From contig NZ_CP011071.1 of assembly GCF_000963865.1 (NCBI RefSeq), forward strand, positions 2,112,501 to 2,176,500: a stretch of DNA of 64,000 nt, written 5' to 3'. Positions 18,454 through 27,903 of the stretch are shown here, in pieces. The stretch is from Flagellimonas lutaonensis. GTDB lineage: Bacteria; Bacteroidota; Bacteroidia; Flavobacteriales; Flavobacteriaceae. How positions within the stretch are numbered: position 1 is the stretch's first letter; each line of letters opens with the position of its first letter. The notes below the pieces were generated by a model. The model worked only from the letters and a program-made list of their open reading frames with translations, was not told where the DNA came from and ran no database searches. The position numbers were made by a program, and so were the translations under genes.

Positions 18454-18993
18454 ATGGCTGAAAAACTAATTGTGCTGTCAGATATGTGGGGGGTCAAAAA
18501 AGGCCTCTGGATCACTTCATACTTCGGTTATCTACAGCAGTACTACGATATTTCTTTTTACGACTGCCAACAGTTGGCAAGTCTTGATGTGCCCATTTGC
18601 ACTGAAGAGAACATTCACCAAGCCTTTGTGAACGGGGGTATCGATACTGCAATCAAGCAGTTGCTGCGAAAAGAGAGCGACCCTTGCCATTATTTAGCGT
18701 TCAGTACGGGGGGCACCATAGCCTATAAGGCGGCCCTCGAAGGTTTGCCCATGAAGTCGTTGACGGCCATTTCACCTACCCGCATCCGTTATGAGAAAAG
18801 ACGTCCTGCATATGACCTGAGCCTAGTTTTCGGGGAACTTGATAAGTTTAGGCCCGATGAAAAATGGGCCAAGAGTGTGGGGGTCGATTTACAGATAATG
18901 CCCAATTTCGGACATCAATTGTATACCGATGAAAAGATTATAGGTCAAATCTGTCTAGAATTGCTACAGAGGGTGACCCGAAATGCCAGTTGA
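18454..18993 (+). CDS. Small alpha/beta-hydrolase-like protein, unknown substrate
   Basis: A 179-residue cytosolic protein I cannot place in a named family. The features fit a short alpha/beta hydrolase: an opening strand KLIVLSDMWG, a nucleophile-elbow-like LAFSTGGTIAYKAAL near residue 87 (serine in F-S-T-G-G), FGELDKFRPDEKW where an acid would sit, and a late histidine in NFGHQLYTD. The classical cap is absent. It is preceded by the 22-bp palindrome and its stop is 2 bp from the clpX stop (convergent). Confidence 0.65.
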   Translation: MAEKLIVLSDMWGVKKGLWITSYFGYLQQYYDISFYDCQQLASLDVPICTEENIHQAFVNGGIDTAIKQLLRKESDPCHYLAFSTGGTIAYKAALEGLPMKSLTAISPTRIRYEKRRPAYDLSLVFGELDKFRPDEKWAKSVGVDLQIMPNFGHQLYTDEKIIGQICLELLQRVTRNAS

Positions 18994-18994
18994 A

Positions 18995-20230
18995 TTAAGA
19001 GACCGCCTTTAATTTTTTAATGGTCTCGTGCGAGAGTTTTTCTTCGGCGTAGGCCTTGGTTACCTTAAATTCAGTCTCATCTGAGCTGGGTAAGGTAAAC
19101 ATGGCATCGGTAAAGACCGCTTCACATAGAGAACGAAGCCCTCGGGCACCCAATTTATATTCAACCGCTTTCTCGACGATGAAGTTAAGGGCCTGTTCGG
19201 TAATACTGAACTGAATACCATCCATTTCAAACAATTTTTCATACTGTTTGATAATGGCATTCTTTGGTTCGGTCAGGATTGCCCGTAGTGTCTTCTTATC
19301 CAATGGGTTCATGTGGGTAAGCACGGGAAGCCTTCCAATGATTTCAGGGATAAGTCCGAATTCCTTTAAATCCTTCGGAATGATATATTGCAGTATATTC
19401 TTTTTGTCGAGGTTATCTTCTGCCTTAGAGGCACTGTAACCCACGGCCTGCATATTGAGCCTTTTGGTAATGATGCGGTCGATACCGTCAAATGCACCAC
19501 CGGCCACAAATAGGATATTCTCGGTATTGACCTCTATAAATTTTTGATCGGGATGTTTTCTGCCTCCTTTTGGTGGCACATTGACCAAGGTTCCCTCCAA
19601 TAGTTTTAAAAGGCCTTGCTGCACCCCTTCACCAGAAACATCGCGGGTTATTGAGGGGTTATCGCTTTTACGGGCAATTTTGTCTATCTCGTCGATGAAA
19701 ACAATGCCTCTTTCGGCTTTCTCCAGATTATAGTCTGCCGCTTGCAATAAGCGGGTCAAGATGCTCTCGACATCCTCTCCCACATAACCGGCCTCTGTGA
19801 GTACGGTCGCATCGACAATGGCCAAGGGAACGTTCAGCATTTTGGCTATGGTCTTGGCCATCAGCGTCTTGCCAGTGCCCGTTTCGCCGACCATAATAAT
19901 GTTGCTCTTTTGGATCTCAACATCATCATCGTTGCCTTTGGGTTGCAAAAGCCTCTTGTAGTGGTTATAGACCGCCACCGACATGACCTTTTTGGTGCGT
20001 TCTTGCCCAATGACAAAGGTGTCGAGAAATGCCTTGATCTCCATGGGCTTTTTCAGCACCAGTTCAGAAGACAGGTCGTTGCTCTTTGATTGCTTTGACT
20101 CTTCGGCAACAATGGTGTGGGCCTGCTCTATACAACGGTCGCAAATATGTGCATCAAGCCCAGCAATCAGCAGATTGGTTTCGGGCTTTTTTCGTCCACA
20201 AAAAGAACATTCCAAGTTTTCTTTAGCCAT
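18995..20230 (-). CDS. clpX: ATP-dependent protease ATP-binding subunit ClpX
   Basis: A 411-residue AAA+ unfoldase. The N-terminal zinc-binding domain has C8, C11, C30 and C33. Walker A is GETGTGKT at residues 115-122, Walker [14 protein letters not shown], and a pore-loop and sensor region follow. The ClpP-docking IGF-type loop is expected near residue 265, where IIGRL and nearby residues lie, but I could not pin it exactly. It unfolds substrates and feeds them to ClpP. It lies 97 bp downstream of clpP on the same strand. Confidence 0.96.
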   Translation of the reverse strand: MAKENLECSFCGRKKPETNLLIAGLDAHICDRCIEQAHTIVAEESKQSKSNDLSSELVLKKPMEIKAFLDTFVIGQERTKKVMSVAVYNHYKRLLQPKGNDDDVEIQKSNIIMVGETGTGKTLMAKTIAKMLNVPLAIVDATVLTEAGYVGEDVESILTRLLQAADYNLEKAERGIVFIDEIDKIARKSDNPSITRDVSGEGVQQGLLKLLEGTLVNVPPKGGRKHPDQKFIEVNTENILFVAGGAFDGIDRIITKRLNMQAVGYSASKAEDNLDKKNILQYIIPKDLKEFGLIPEIIGRLPVLTHMNPLDKKTLRAILTEPKNAIIKQYEKLFEMDGIQFSITEQALNFIVEKAVEYKLGARGLRSLCEAVFTDAMFTLPSSDETEFKVTKAYAEEKLSHETIKKLKAVS

Positions 20231-20327
20231 AATTTTACGGTTGCCTGCAGCTACTAAACGCAGAAAGCAGCATTTTCTTCTACAAGTTTAGTCAAAAACA
20301 GGGGTTTACGGTATGGATTCAGTCGAT

Positions 20328-21008
20328 TTATTGGTCTTCCCTTACCAGAATTTCATCGATCATGCCATATTTTTTGGCTTCTTCGGCTTTCATCCAATAG
20401 TCTCGATCGCTGTCTTCATACACCTTTTTAAAAGGCTGCCCCGAGTGCTTTGAGATGATTTCGTACAGCTCATCCTTTAATTTGAGCACTTCTTTGGCGG
20501 CAATCTCGATGTCGCTGGCCTGGCCCTGCGCACCTGACATGGGTTGGTGTATCATGACCCGTGAATGTGTAAGCCCACTTCTTTTTCCTGGGGCCCCCGC
20601 GCAAAGCAGCACAGCGGCCATTGAAGCGGCTATGCCGGTGCAGATGGTAGCCACATCGGGTTTTATGAACTGCATGGTATCGTAGATGCCGAGCCCCGCA
20701 TATACGCTTCCACCGGGTGAGTTGATATATATCTGAATATCTTTGGAGGCATCGGCACTCTCTAAAAACAATAATTGTGCCTGCACGATATTGGCCACTT
20801 GGTCGTTGATGCCGGTTCCCAAAAAGATGATTCTGTCCATCATCAAACGCGAGAAGACGTCCATGGCAATGGCGTTCAACTGGCGTTCTTCAATGATATT
20901 GGGCGTCATGCTCACGGGATACAGGCTACTGACCAATTGCTCGTAGTACATACTGTTGATTCCGTGGTGTTTGGTGGCGTAGTTCTTGAATTCTTTACCG
21001 TAATCCAT
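20328..21008 (-). CDS. clpP: ATP-dependent Clp protease proteolytic subunit
   Basis: A 226-residue serine peptidase. The triad is S129 in GIAASMAAV, H154 in VMIHQPMSG and D203 in DRDYWM. It includes the usual N-terminal processing region. Fourteen subunits form the chamber that works with ClpX. The gene order tig-clpP-clpX is the classical one, but a hairpin plus T-run lies between tig and clpP. Confidence 0.96.
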   Translation of the reverse strand: MDYGKEFKNYATKHHGINSMYYEQLVSSLYPVSMTPNIIEERQLNAIAMDVFSRLMMDRIIFLGTGINDQVANIVQAQLLFLESADASKDIQIYINSPGGSVYAGLGIYDTMQFIKPDVATICTGIAASMAAVLLCAGAPGKRSGLTHSRVMIHQPMSGAQGQASDIEIAAKEVLKLKDELYEIISKHSGQPFKKVYEDSDRDYWMKAEEAKKYGMIDEILVREDQ

Positions 21009-21031
21009 TCGATCTTGATCAAAAGGTTTAT

Positions 21032-21067
21032 AAAAAAAGGTGCCGAAAATATCATTTTTTCGGCACC
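21032..21067 (-). terminator. Intrinsic terminator between tig and clpP
   Basis: On the minus strand, GGTGCCGAAAA ... TTTTCGGCACC makes a strong stem followed by seven T. It lies 29-64 bp past the tig stop and 24 bp before the clpP start, so clpP must be partly or wholly separate from tig in transcription. Confidence 0.85.
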
Positions 21068-21095
21068 GTAAAGATACTTATTTTATTTGGTAAAT

Positions 21096-22418
21096 CTATT
21101 GATAGACCTCTTTCACGAAATTGTCGTAGGTAACTTCCTTGGTCTTCAAATTTGCCTTTTCCTTGTAAAGGTCAAGCAGTTTTTGGCTCATCAATTGCTC
21201 AGAAAGTCGTTTGACCTCGTCTTGGTTGCCCATGACCCTATTGGCAATATTCTCGAGTTCGTCTTCTGAGGGGTTCATGTGGCCGTACTGTGCCATTTGT
21301 GATTTGATGAAGCCTTTGGCGAACTCTTTCAGTTCGTCGAATTGAACCTGTAGGCCATGTTCTTTGATGATCTTTCCCTCGATCAATTGATATCTCAGGC
21401 CTTTTTCCGATTTTTCAAACTCATCTTTGGCCTCATCTTCAGAGAGCATCTTTTCACCACTGATCTGGATCCACTTTTTTAAGAATTCCGTCGGAAGATC
21501 AAACTTAGTGGTCTCTATCAACCTTTCGGTGACATCGTTCAACAGTTTTTGGTCAGATTGCTGCTCAAACTGCTTTTCAGTGTCTTCCTTTATTTTTTGC
21601 TTTAGCTCTTTTTCCGATTTGACCACATCTTTGCCGAACAACTTATCGAACAGTTCTTGGTTCAATTCGGCGGGCTGTCGCTCGTTGATTTCCTCGATGG
21701 TAAAAGTTACTTCGGCATCCAACTTTTCAGCTTTTTCGTTGGTGATGCCCAAAGCGCTCAAGAGCAAATAATTCTCTTTAAAAAGACCTTTGGTCTTAAG
21801 GGTCACCGTATCGCCGACTTTTTTGCCCACAAGGGCATCGACCGCTTTTTTGCTTTTGAGCTTGACTAGCTCAATGGTGGTGCGGTTCTCGATTTCCTCT
21901 GCTTCGTTCACAAAGGTTCCGGTTACCTCAAAGCCTTTTTCAACGCTGTCTTTTGAAATCAGTTTGCCATATTGCTTTTTGATGCGGTCAACTTGGTCTT
22001 CGAGCATTTTCTTGTCGGCAACAATCTTATAGTGGACCACTGGTTTCTTTGTTTTCAACTGAACCTCGAAATTGGGTGCCAGCCCCAATTCAAACTCAAA
22101 GGCAAGTTCGTCGCTGTCCCAATCAAAATCATCTTGTTGTTTTGGCAGCGGGTTGCCCAAGACATCCAATTTTTCTTCTGTGAGGTATTTGTTGAGGTTG
22201 TCTTGCAACAGTTTGTTGACCTCATCGACCAAAACGGCCTTGCCGTATTGTTTTTTTATCAGTCCCAATGGCACCTGGCCTTTTCGAAAGCCTGGGATAT
22301 TGGCCTGTCTTCTGTAATCGTTCAATATCTTGTTGACCCGACCCTCATAATCATCCTTGCTGATGGCCACTTTGACCACAGCGTTCAGTTCATCAATTTG
22401 TTCTTTCGTAATGTTCAT
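21096..22418 (-). CDS. tig: Trigger factor (ribosome-associated chaperone)
   Basis: A 440-residue trigger factor. The ribosome-binding signature is GFRKGQVPLGLIKKQYG near residues 39-55 (G-F-R-x-G). The middle FKBP-like region is divergent, as usual for Bacteroidota (TVTLKTKGLFKEN), and a helical C-terminal chaperone domain follows. It shields nascent chains at the exit tunnel. It is first in the run tig-clpP-clpX. Confidence 0.93.
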   Translation of the reverse strand: MNITKEQIDELNAVVKVAISKDDYEGRVNKILNDYRRQANIPGFRKGQVPLGLIKKQYGKAVLVDEVNKLLQDNLNKYLTEEKLDVLGNPLPKQQDDFDWDSDELAFEFELGLAPNFEVQLKTKKPVVHYKIVADKKMLEDQVDRIKKQYGKLISKDSVEKGFEVTGTFVNEAEEIENRTTIELVKLKSKKAVDALVGKKVGDTVTLKTKGLFKENYLLLSALGITNEKAEKLDAEVTFTIEEINERQPAELNQELFDKLFGKDVVKSEKELKQKIKEDTEKQFEQQSDQKLLNDVTERLIETTKFDLPTEFLKKWIQISGEKMLSEDEAKDEFEKSEKGLRYQLIEGKIIKEHGLQVQFDELKEFAKGFIKSQMAQYGHMNPSEDELENIANRVMGNQDEVKRLSEQLMSQKLLDLYKEKANLKTKEVTYDNFVKEVYQ

Positions 22419-22516
22419 CTACCACGTATGTATTTAAAACCCAAAAAGGGTGGCAAAATTAGCATATTTTGCCGACCACCACAAGTTTTTAACTTGTATT
22501 CCAACAAGATGCGTCC

Positions 22517-22864
22517 TTATGCTTCGTCTTCTTTCAGCAGGGAGAACAAAATCGATTGCAACAACGATAGCAGTAGGCTGAACAATATGGCCCACCATAT
22601 GCTGGTCACGTGAAAACCGTCGATGAAGTTGGCCGCCAAAAGGATGATGATGGCATTGATCACCAACAAGAAAAGGCCCAACGTGAGAATGGTGATGGGC
22701 AGGGTGAGGATGACCAGAATCGGCTTCACCAAAAAGTTGAGCAAGCTCAACACGACCGCTACAATAATGGCGGTCACGAAAGAGTCGACCCCGACCCCGG
22801 GCAACAGATATGACAAAATGACCACGGCGAGGGCACTGAGTAAAATACGGAGGATGAGTTTCAT
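22517..22864 (-). CDS. Four-helix small membrane protein, phage holin IV family
   Basis: A 115-residue, almost entirely hydrophobic protein with four membrane segments: LRILLSALAVVILSYLLPG, FVTAIIVAVVLSLLNFLVK, LTLPITILTLGLFLLVINA and IWWAILFSLLLSLL. The layout and the PGV and LPITILTLGLF motifs match PF04020, the mycobacterial 4-TMS holin superfamily IV. In bacteria these are ordinary chromosomal membrane proteins of unknown role; there is no phage context here. Confidence 0.8.
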   Translation of the reverse strand: MKLILRILLSALAVVILSYLLPGVGVDSFVTAIIVAVVLSLLNFLVKPILVILTLPITILTLGLFLLVINAIIILLAANFIDGFHVTSIWWAILFSLLLSLLQSILFSLLKEDEA

Positions 22865-22885
22865 AGGGTATAGGTTTTAGTGCAC

Positions 22886-22912
22886 AAAAAAAGGATGCCG
22901 AATGACATCCTT
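22886..22912 (-). terminator. Intrinsic terminator after the GDSL lipoprotein gene
   Basis: On the minus strand, AAGGATG ... CATCCTT forms a hairpin followed by a seven-T tract, 24 bp past the stop at 22936. Confidence 0.75.
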
Positions 22913-22935
22913 ATAAAAATAGGAATTTTTTCATG

Positions 22936-24435
22936 TCAATTGATGTACAGTCCGGTATAATCCAGCGGATTCACTCCGGGAAGGTTTGAACCGAACTTTT
23001 CATTGACGACCTCGATCATGGCATTGGCGATGATGGCGTAGCCCCTGGGCGATGGGTGCACCCCATCCAACGAGAAGCCACCCCCGGTACCAAATTCAGC
23101 GGTTACCACGCTGCCATCGGGCAAGGTGAACCCAGTTTCCTTCAAGGTTGTCAACAGGGCATTTGCATCTACAAAGGCGAGATCGTATTGGGCGGCCAAA
23201 CCTGCAATCGCTTGGTTGTAGGCTACCACAGCATTTTGGGCCATTGTCTGCTCTTCTCGGGTCAATACCCATTTGTCTTCTAACGGTACCGCCACTCCGT
23301 TAATAGAAGTTGGGTCGTCGGGGTTTGCGAGTGTTCCTATAAAAGTTCTTGATGTCAATACCAGTAGATCGTCCTCGGTTGCCTGTCGCATGTTTATCAT
23401 GGCAGGGTTGAAAGCGGTCAAATCGGTCAAATCTTCATCGATAATGACCACGGCATTGCCCTCGCCAGCACTAAATGAGATGGTACGTCTTGCCACTTCC
23501 TCTGCAGAAATGGCCCCAAGCGCCTGTAATTGTGCCAGACCTCCATTGTATGCGGCATAAGCGTTGTTCAACAGGTCTGCGGTGGCTGCATCAAGGGGTA
23601 CAGGATTGTGCGGAACCGTGGTCAAAAATGGTATGCTGGTCACATCAGGTATGTTGGCAATGATGCCATCGGCCCCATTGGCGGTCATGGTCTGTAGAAT
23701 AGCATCGATTGAACCTGCCACTACATTGGGGTCTGATATATCAGCGCTGCCGTAGGTGCTAGGGTCTAGATTGCCGGTTTGATCAACCCCTGCCCCTCCA
23801 GAAGTGGCAAAGCCAAGCACATCGTTGTTTCCTATCCAAAGTGAAAAAAAAGTGGCACCCTGTGCAGCGGCATCACCTAGAACAGTGGCATTTGCAGAAG
23901 AGGCAAAACGGGCGAAGTAAGGGTTGGCCAATCCTTGGGCCACGCCCTGTACGTTGCCGTAACCGGGAGCTAACAAATGATAGCTTTTGGCACCGGGAAC
24001 ACCCATGTTGTTGAAAGGGCCCGACAAGGTGTTGGTTATCTCTGTGGCACCTTGCCCCTCAACAGGAACAGGAGCAGGCGACCCCGATGAAAAATCAAGG
24101 ATCAATCGATTTCCCAAAATGGGCTGGCCACCCAAGGTGGCACCACCGAGGTCATCCGCCATGAAGGGAACTGTAAACTCACCACCACCGACCAATGAAA
24201 AATTCGAGGCCAACATAACAGGGAAAGATGCTTCTTGCCCTGCACGAAAAAGTGCGGCATCTGAATAGCCGGCGGTCAACGAATTGCCGAGGGCAACATA
24301 TTTTGAGAAATTGGCGGAACCGGCCGTATATTCAACCTCCTGTTCGGGCGGAGTGTTATCTACAATGGGGTCGTCTTCTTCACAGGATACTAGAAAAAGC
24401 CCCAGACAAAACAACAGCGCATACAGTTTTTTCAT
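22936..24435 (-). CDS. SGNH/GDSL-type surface lipoprotein
   Basis: A 499-residue lipoprotein. The signal peptide ends in a lipobox (LFLVSCEEDDP), which points to export to the cell surface in Bacteroidota. The SGNH blocks are present: block I YVALGNSLTAGYSD with the serine, block III LWIGNNDVLG, and block V LDGVHPSPRGYAIIANAMI with the Asp-His pair. It should be an esterase or lipase. Related genes in Flavobacteriia often sit beside a FadL-type outer-membrane transporter, which is not here. The start is the ATG at 24435; a TTG two codons before it is also possible. Confidence 0.85.
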   Translation of the reverse strand: MKKLYALLFCLGLFLVSCEEDDPIVDNTPPEQEVEYTAGSANFSKYVALGNSLTAGYSDAALFRAGQEASFPVMLASNFSLVGGGEFTVPFMADDLGGATLGGQPILGNRLILDFSSGSPAPVPVEGQGATEITNTLSGPFNNMGVPGAKSYHLLAPGYGNVQGVAQGLANPYFARFASSANATVLGDAAAQGATFFSLWIGNNDVLGFATSGGAGVDQTGNLDPSTYGSADISDPNVVAGSIDAILQTMTANGADGIIANIPDVTSIPFLTTVPHNPVPLDAATADLLNNAYAAYNGGLAQLQALGAISAEEVARRTISFSAGEGNAVVIIDEDLTDLTAFNPAMINMRQATEDDLLVLTSRTFIGTLANPDDPTSINGVAVPLEDKWVLTREEQTMAQNAVVAYNQAIAGLAAQYDLAFVDANALLTTLKETGFTLPDGSVVTAEFGTGGGFSLDGVHPSPRGYAIIANAMIEVVNEKFGSNLPGVNPLDYTGLYIN

Positions 24436-24536
24436 ATTCAAATTATTAGAGTTAGCGTATGTTAGATAATCGTCATTGTAATATGACCAAATCTATATGA
24501 AAATTAGCATACTCACAATTAAATGCCTGAAAAAAT

Positions 24537-24555
24537 TATGCATGCATAATAAAAA
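24537..24555. promoter_or_regulatory. Operator-like motif TATGCATGCATAATAAAAA
   Basis: It contains the 14-bp palindrome TTATGCATGCATAA (24536-24549) and lies about 100 bp before the GDSL lipoprotein start. The same 19-base string with one change occurs at 45607-45625, upstream of etfB and pdhB. A MarR-like dimeric regulator site is the simplest reading. Confidence 0.45.
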
Positions 24556-24565
24556 CACCTACATA

Positions 24566-25336
24566 TTATTGATTCAAAAAAGCCATCGATTTTGAGAAGA
24601 ACTGTTTTGGGTTCTCGGCATGTAGCCAGTGGCCGGCATTTTCAACGGTTTCGATAATCGCGTTCGGAAAATGGGTTTTGATGATAGTATAATCTGAAGG
24701 AAGTACATACTCTGAGCGGTCACCGCGCAAGAAAAGGGTAGGCCCGGCATATTGTGCCTGGGGGGCAATGCCCTCACCGATTTGTTCCATCTTGTTCTGC
24801 AAAACATCTAGGTTGAAGCGAAAACCAAGCCTGTCTTTGCCGACCCAATGCAGATTTTTGAGCAAAAACTGACGGATTCCGAAATCGGTGATATGTTTCG
24901 CCAATGCTTCATCGGCCTCTTTTCTTGACTTGATGGTGTCAAAATCAAGTTTTTTCAGGGCATTGATGATTTCTTGGTGGTGCGGCGGATAATATTTAGG
25001 GGCGATGTCGGCAACGATCAATTTCCCTACCTTGTCGGGATGGCCAACGGCAACTTGCATGGCCACCTTTCCGCCCATGGAATGCCCCAGTACCGCCGCG
25101 GTGCCAAGGTGATGGTGGTCTAAATAATTCTTTATGTCGTTGGCCATCACCTCATAATTGAATTCCTCTGAATGGATACTTTTGCCATGGTTTCGCTGGT
25201 CGACAAGATGAACCTGAAATCCGTTTTCGGCATATTGTGTGCCCAGGGTCTTCCAATTATCGGCCATCCCCAAAAATCCATGTAAAATAATCAGGGGTTT
25301 TCCTTCGCCCAGTATCTTAGAATGTAGTATTTGCAT
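24566..25336 (-). CDS. Alpha/beta-fold hydrolase (YbfF-like)
   Basis: A 256-residue serine hydrolase. The oxyanion start is LIILHGFLGMADNW, the nucleophile elbow is LGHSMGGKVAM near residue 88, and the catalytic histidine is in NAGHWLHAENP near residue 238. It is close to YbfF-type acyl esterases. Its ATG overlaps the pdxJ stop by one base (TAATG), so translation is coupled. Confidence 0.88.
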   Translation of the reverse strand: MQILHSKILGEGKPLIILHGFLGMADNWKTLGTQYAENGFQVHLVDQRNHGKSIHSEEFNYEVMANDIKNYLDHHHLGTAAVLGHSMGGKVAMQVAVGHPDKVGKLIVADIAPKYYPPHHQEIINALKKLDFDTIKSRKEADEALAKHITDFGIRQFLLKNLHWVGKDRLGFRFNLDVLQNKMEQIGEGIAPQAQYAGPTLFLRGDRSEYVLPSDYTIIKTHFPNAIIETVENAGHWLHAENPKQFFSKSMAFLNQ

Positions 25337-26049
25337 TATTTCAATCGGTGTAAGTACATGTTTATGACATTTTCGAGGCCCAAATAAACGGATTCACAGA
25401 TGAGCGCGTGCCCTATCGAGACTTCGAGAAGGTGGGGAATGTTTTCTTTGAAATATTTGATGTTTTCTAGGTTCAGGTCATGGCCTGCGTTTAGGCCAAG
25501 CTGCATCTCATGGGCCGTTTTGGCTGCTTCCACAAAGGGTTTTATGCCCTGTAAATAACCTTTGGCGAACGATTTTGCATAGGCCTCTGTATAGAGTTCA
25601 ACACGATCGGTTCCTGTTTTCGCGGCCCCTTCGACCATATATGGGTCGGCATCAACGAAAATGGAGGTGCGGATGCCTTGTTCCTTGAATACGGCAATGA
25701 CCTCTGAAAGAAAACCGCTGTGCTTGCGCGTATCCCAGCCGGCATTTGATGTGATGGCATCTTCTGCATCGGGTACCAAGGTTACTTGGGTGGGCTTGAC
25801 CTCCAGTACCAGATCGATAAATTTGGGAATCGGGTTGCCCTCGATGTTGAATTCGGTGGTCACCACATCTTTTAAGTCCCTTGCATCTTGATAGCGAATA
25901 TGCCGTTCGTCGGGCCGTGGGTGTATGGTAATGCCTTGGGCTCCAAAGGCCTCAATGTCTTTTGCCGATTGTATTAGGTCTGGCATATTGCCGCCCCGAG
26001 CGTTTCTTAAAGTGGCCAGTTTATTGATGTTGACACTTAGCTTGGTCAT
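25336..26049 (-). CDS. pdxJ: Pyridoxine 5'-phosphate synthase
   Basis: A 237-residue TIM-barrel enzyme. It condenses deoxyxylulose 5-phosphate and 3-amino-2-oxopropyl phosphate to pyridoxine 5'-phosphate. Family marks include SVNINKLATLRNARGG at the N terminus, ITIHPRPDERHI, a strand VTLVPDAEDAITSNAGWD, and the C-terminal GLNAGHDLNLENI and SIGHALICES. The start MTKLSVNINK (ATG 26049) is standard for the family; the frame is open upstream but is not conserved. Confidence 0.95.
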   Translation of the reverse strand: MTKLSVNINKLATLRNARGGNMPDLIQSAKDIEAFGAQGITIHPRPDERHIRYQDARDLKDVVTTEFNIEGNPIPKFIDLVLEVKPTQVTLVPDAEDAITSNAGWDTRKHSGFLSEVIAVFKEQGIRTSIFVDADPYMVEGAAKTGTDRVELYTEAYAKSFAKGYLQGIKPFVEAAKTAHEMQLGLNAGHDLNLENIKYFKENIPHLLEVSIGHALICESVYLGLENVINMYLHRLK

Positions 26050-26139
26050 GGAGGTCTTGGTTTTTGAGGCCCAAAAATACAAAATGGGCACGCCTTTTGC
26101 GATTTAAAAATTTGTATTTTGCGTCTCAAACAAATTGCT

Positions 26140-26796
26140 ATGCAGATTCATGACCAAATATTGACGACACTACCTTTTTTTGAGGTTTCAGACAGCCTGC
26201 ATGAGGTCATTACTTTTTTTGAGGAAACGACCTTTTCGCATGTGGCGGTATTGGAAAATGGTTCTTATTTGGGATTGTTGGCCGAGAACGACCTTGGCTG
26301 CTTTGAGCCGGACAAAAAAATCGAAGAGTTTAAATATTCGCTCGAACATTTTCACGTCACAAGGGAAACCTCTTGGCTTGATGTGCTCGAAAACTTTGCC
26401 AGAAACGAATCCAACGTGCTGCCGGTATTGTCTGACAACGGCACGTTTATCGGCTATTATGACCTGAATGACGTGGTAGGGGCCTTTATCGAAACCCCTT
26501 TTTTTACAGAGCCCGGCGGAATATTGGTTATTGCCAAGGGGGCCAAAGACTATTCGTTCAGCGAGGTTTCACAAATTGTCGAAAGTAACAATGCCCGCCT
26601 ACTGGGAGCCTTCATAACCGGCAACCAGAACGATGTCGTTGAGATTACCATGAAAGTAAGCAATGGAAATTTGAACGAGATAACACAAACGTTCAGGCGG
26701 TACAACTACACAATACTCTTTGGCAATAAAGACGATCAATTTATTGAAGACCTCAAAAAACGGTCAGAGTACCTTGACAAATATTTAAATGTATAA
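26140..26796 (+). CDS. CBS-domain protein
   Basis: A 218-residue soluble protein. Residues 1-125 carry a CBS pair (FFEVSDSLHEVITFF, HVAVLENGSYLGLLAENDL, NVLPVLSDNGTFIGYYDLNDV). A C-terminal ACT-like half follows (GGILVIAKGAKDYSFSEVSQIVESNNARLLG). It sits directly before nadK in a cluster widely conserved in Bacteroidota, so an adenylate or NAD(P)-linked sensing role is plausible but not shown. The start is the ATG at 26140; a TTG at 26119 is less likely. Confidence 0.85.
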   Translation: MQIHDQILTTLPFFEVSDSLHEVITFFEETTFSHVAVLENGSYLGLLAENDLGCFEPDKKIEEFKYSLEHFHVTRETSWLDVLENFARNESNVLPVLSDNGTFIGYYDLNDVVGAFIETPFFTEPGGILVIAKGAKDYSFSEVSQIVESNNARLLGAFITGNQNDVVEITMKVSNGNLNEITQTFRRYNYTILFGNKDDQFIEDLKKRSEYLDKYLNV

Positions 26797-26797
26797 C

Positions 26798-27676
26798 ATG
26801 AAGGTTGCCATTTATGGTCAGCGATTGCATGAGAATGACCGCGACTATGTTTTTGAGTTTTTGGACGAATTGACCAAGGTTAATGCCGAGGTCTTTTTTG
26901 AAAAAAAATTCCATGCAAGACTTTTTGACGGCAAAAAACCCTCCTATGGCCTATTTGACGGGCGTTCGGGGCTGGATGCTTCTTTTGACCTTTTTGTGAG
27001 TTTCGGGGGGGACGGAACCATGCTGCGGGCGGTCACTTTTGTGGGCAGGTTGGGCATTCCCATAGTTGGGGTCAATACAGGGCGATTGGGTTTTCTTTCC
27101 ACCTTTAAAAAAGAAGAGGTCAGAAAAGTGGCCACCGAGTTTATTGCCGGTGCCTTTCAAATCGAAGAACGAAGTTTGGTCGAGATAACACTCGACTCTG
27201 AAGTGCCCGAATTCGCTAATATGAATTTCGCCCTCAATGAGATAACAGTTAGCAGAAAGGATACCACCTCAATGATAACGGTAGAAACCTACCTAGATGG
27301 TGAGTATCTTACCTCATATTGGGCCGATGGGCTCATCATTTCGACCCCTACCGGTTCTACTGGCTACTCATTGAGTTGCGGGGGGCCTGTAATTTCACCC
27401 AGTACACAAGCATTTGTGCTAACCCCCATTGCCCCGCACAACCTTAATGCCCGGCCCTTGGTAATACCTGACAATACCGAAATAAGGTTGATAGTATCGG
27501 GCAGGGAAGAAAACCATTTGGTGTCGCTTGATTCACGTATTGCCACCATACCCAATGGCAAAGAGATCATTGTCAAGAAATCATCGTTCAAGGTTAAAAT
27601 GGTCGAATACAAGTCTGAGAGCTTTTTAAAGACCCTTCGGAACAAACTTTTGTGGGGCGAAGACCGCCGCAACTGA
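26798..27676 (+). CDS. nadK: NAD kinase
   Basis: A 292-residue ATP-NAD kinase making NADP. The diacylglycerol-kinase-like GGDGT motif (SFGGDGTMLRA) with the catalytic aspartate is near residue 70, followed by VGVNTGRLGFLS, and the nucleotide site STPTGSTGYSLSCGGP near residue 185. The ATG at 26798 (MKVAIYGQR) starts the first strand and lies 1 nt after the CBS stop; an ATG at 26789 overlapping that stop is also possible. Confidence 0.95.
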   Translation: MKVAIYGQRLHENDRDYVFEFLDELTKVNAEVFFEKKFHARLFDGKKPSYGLFDGRSGLDASFDLFVSFGGDGTMLRAVTFVGRLGIPIVGVNTGRLGFLSTFKKEEVRKVATEFIAGAFQIEERSLVEITLDSEVPEFANMNFALNEITVSRKDTTSMITVETYLDGEYLTSYWADGLIISTPTGSTGYSLSCGGPVISPSTQAFVLTPIAPHNLNARPLVIPDNTEIRLIVSGREENHLVSLDSRIATIPNGKEIIVKKSSFKVKMVEYKSESFLKTLRNKLLWGEDRRN

Positions 27677-27760
27677 TAACCGGGCATAAACAATAAAAAC
27701 CACTAAAAACTGTTTAACAAAGAGAACAATCGGTAAATGGGCAAACTATCTCGGAGCAAT

Positions 27761-27776
27761 CCCGATGGCTATCGGG
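27761..27776. repeat. Short palindromic repeat, CCCGAT family
   Basis: CCCGATGGCTATCGGG, a hairpin with CCCGAT/ATCGGG arms, is nearly the same as the palindrome inside the broken tRNA-Leu copy at 4887-4904. It sits in the 227-bp gap between nadK and the DUF6089 gene, which otherwise shows nothing clear. Confidence 0.6.
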
Positions 27777-27903
27777 GCACGAGGCATTGAAATGAAAAAC
27801 AAACCTTGGATATCGACGCAGGCATCGGGGTATTATAAATCTCGATTATCGAGTAAAAAGCAGTTTTCTTTGCAGCAATACTACTACAACTTTTAGAATC
27901 CGT

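Noticed and set aside
22517-22864. Prophage remnant suggested by the holin-family protein
   Set aside because: It is the chromosomal PF04020 type, with tig and a lipoprotein gene as neighbours and no phage genes nearby.
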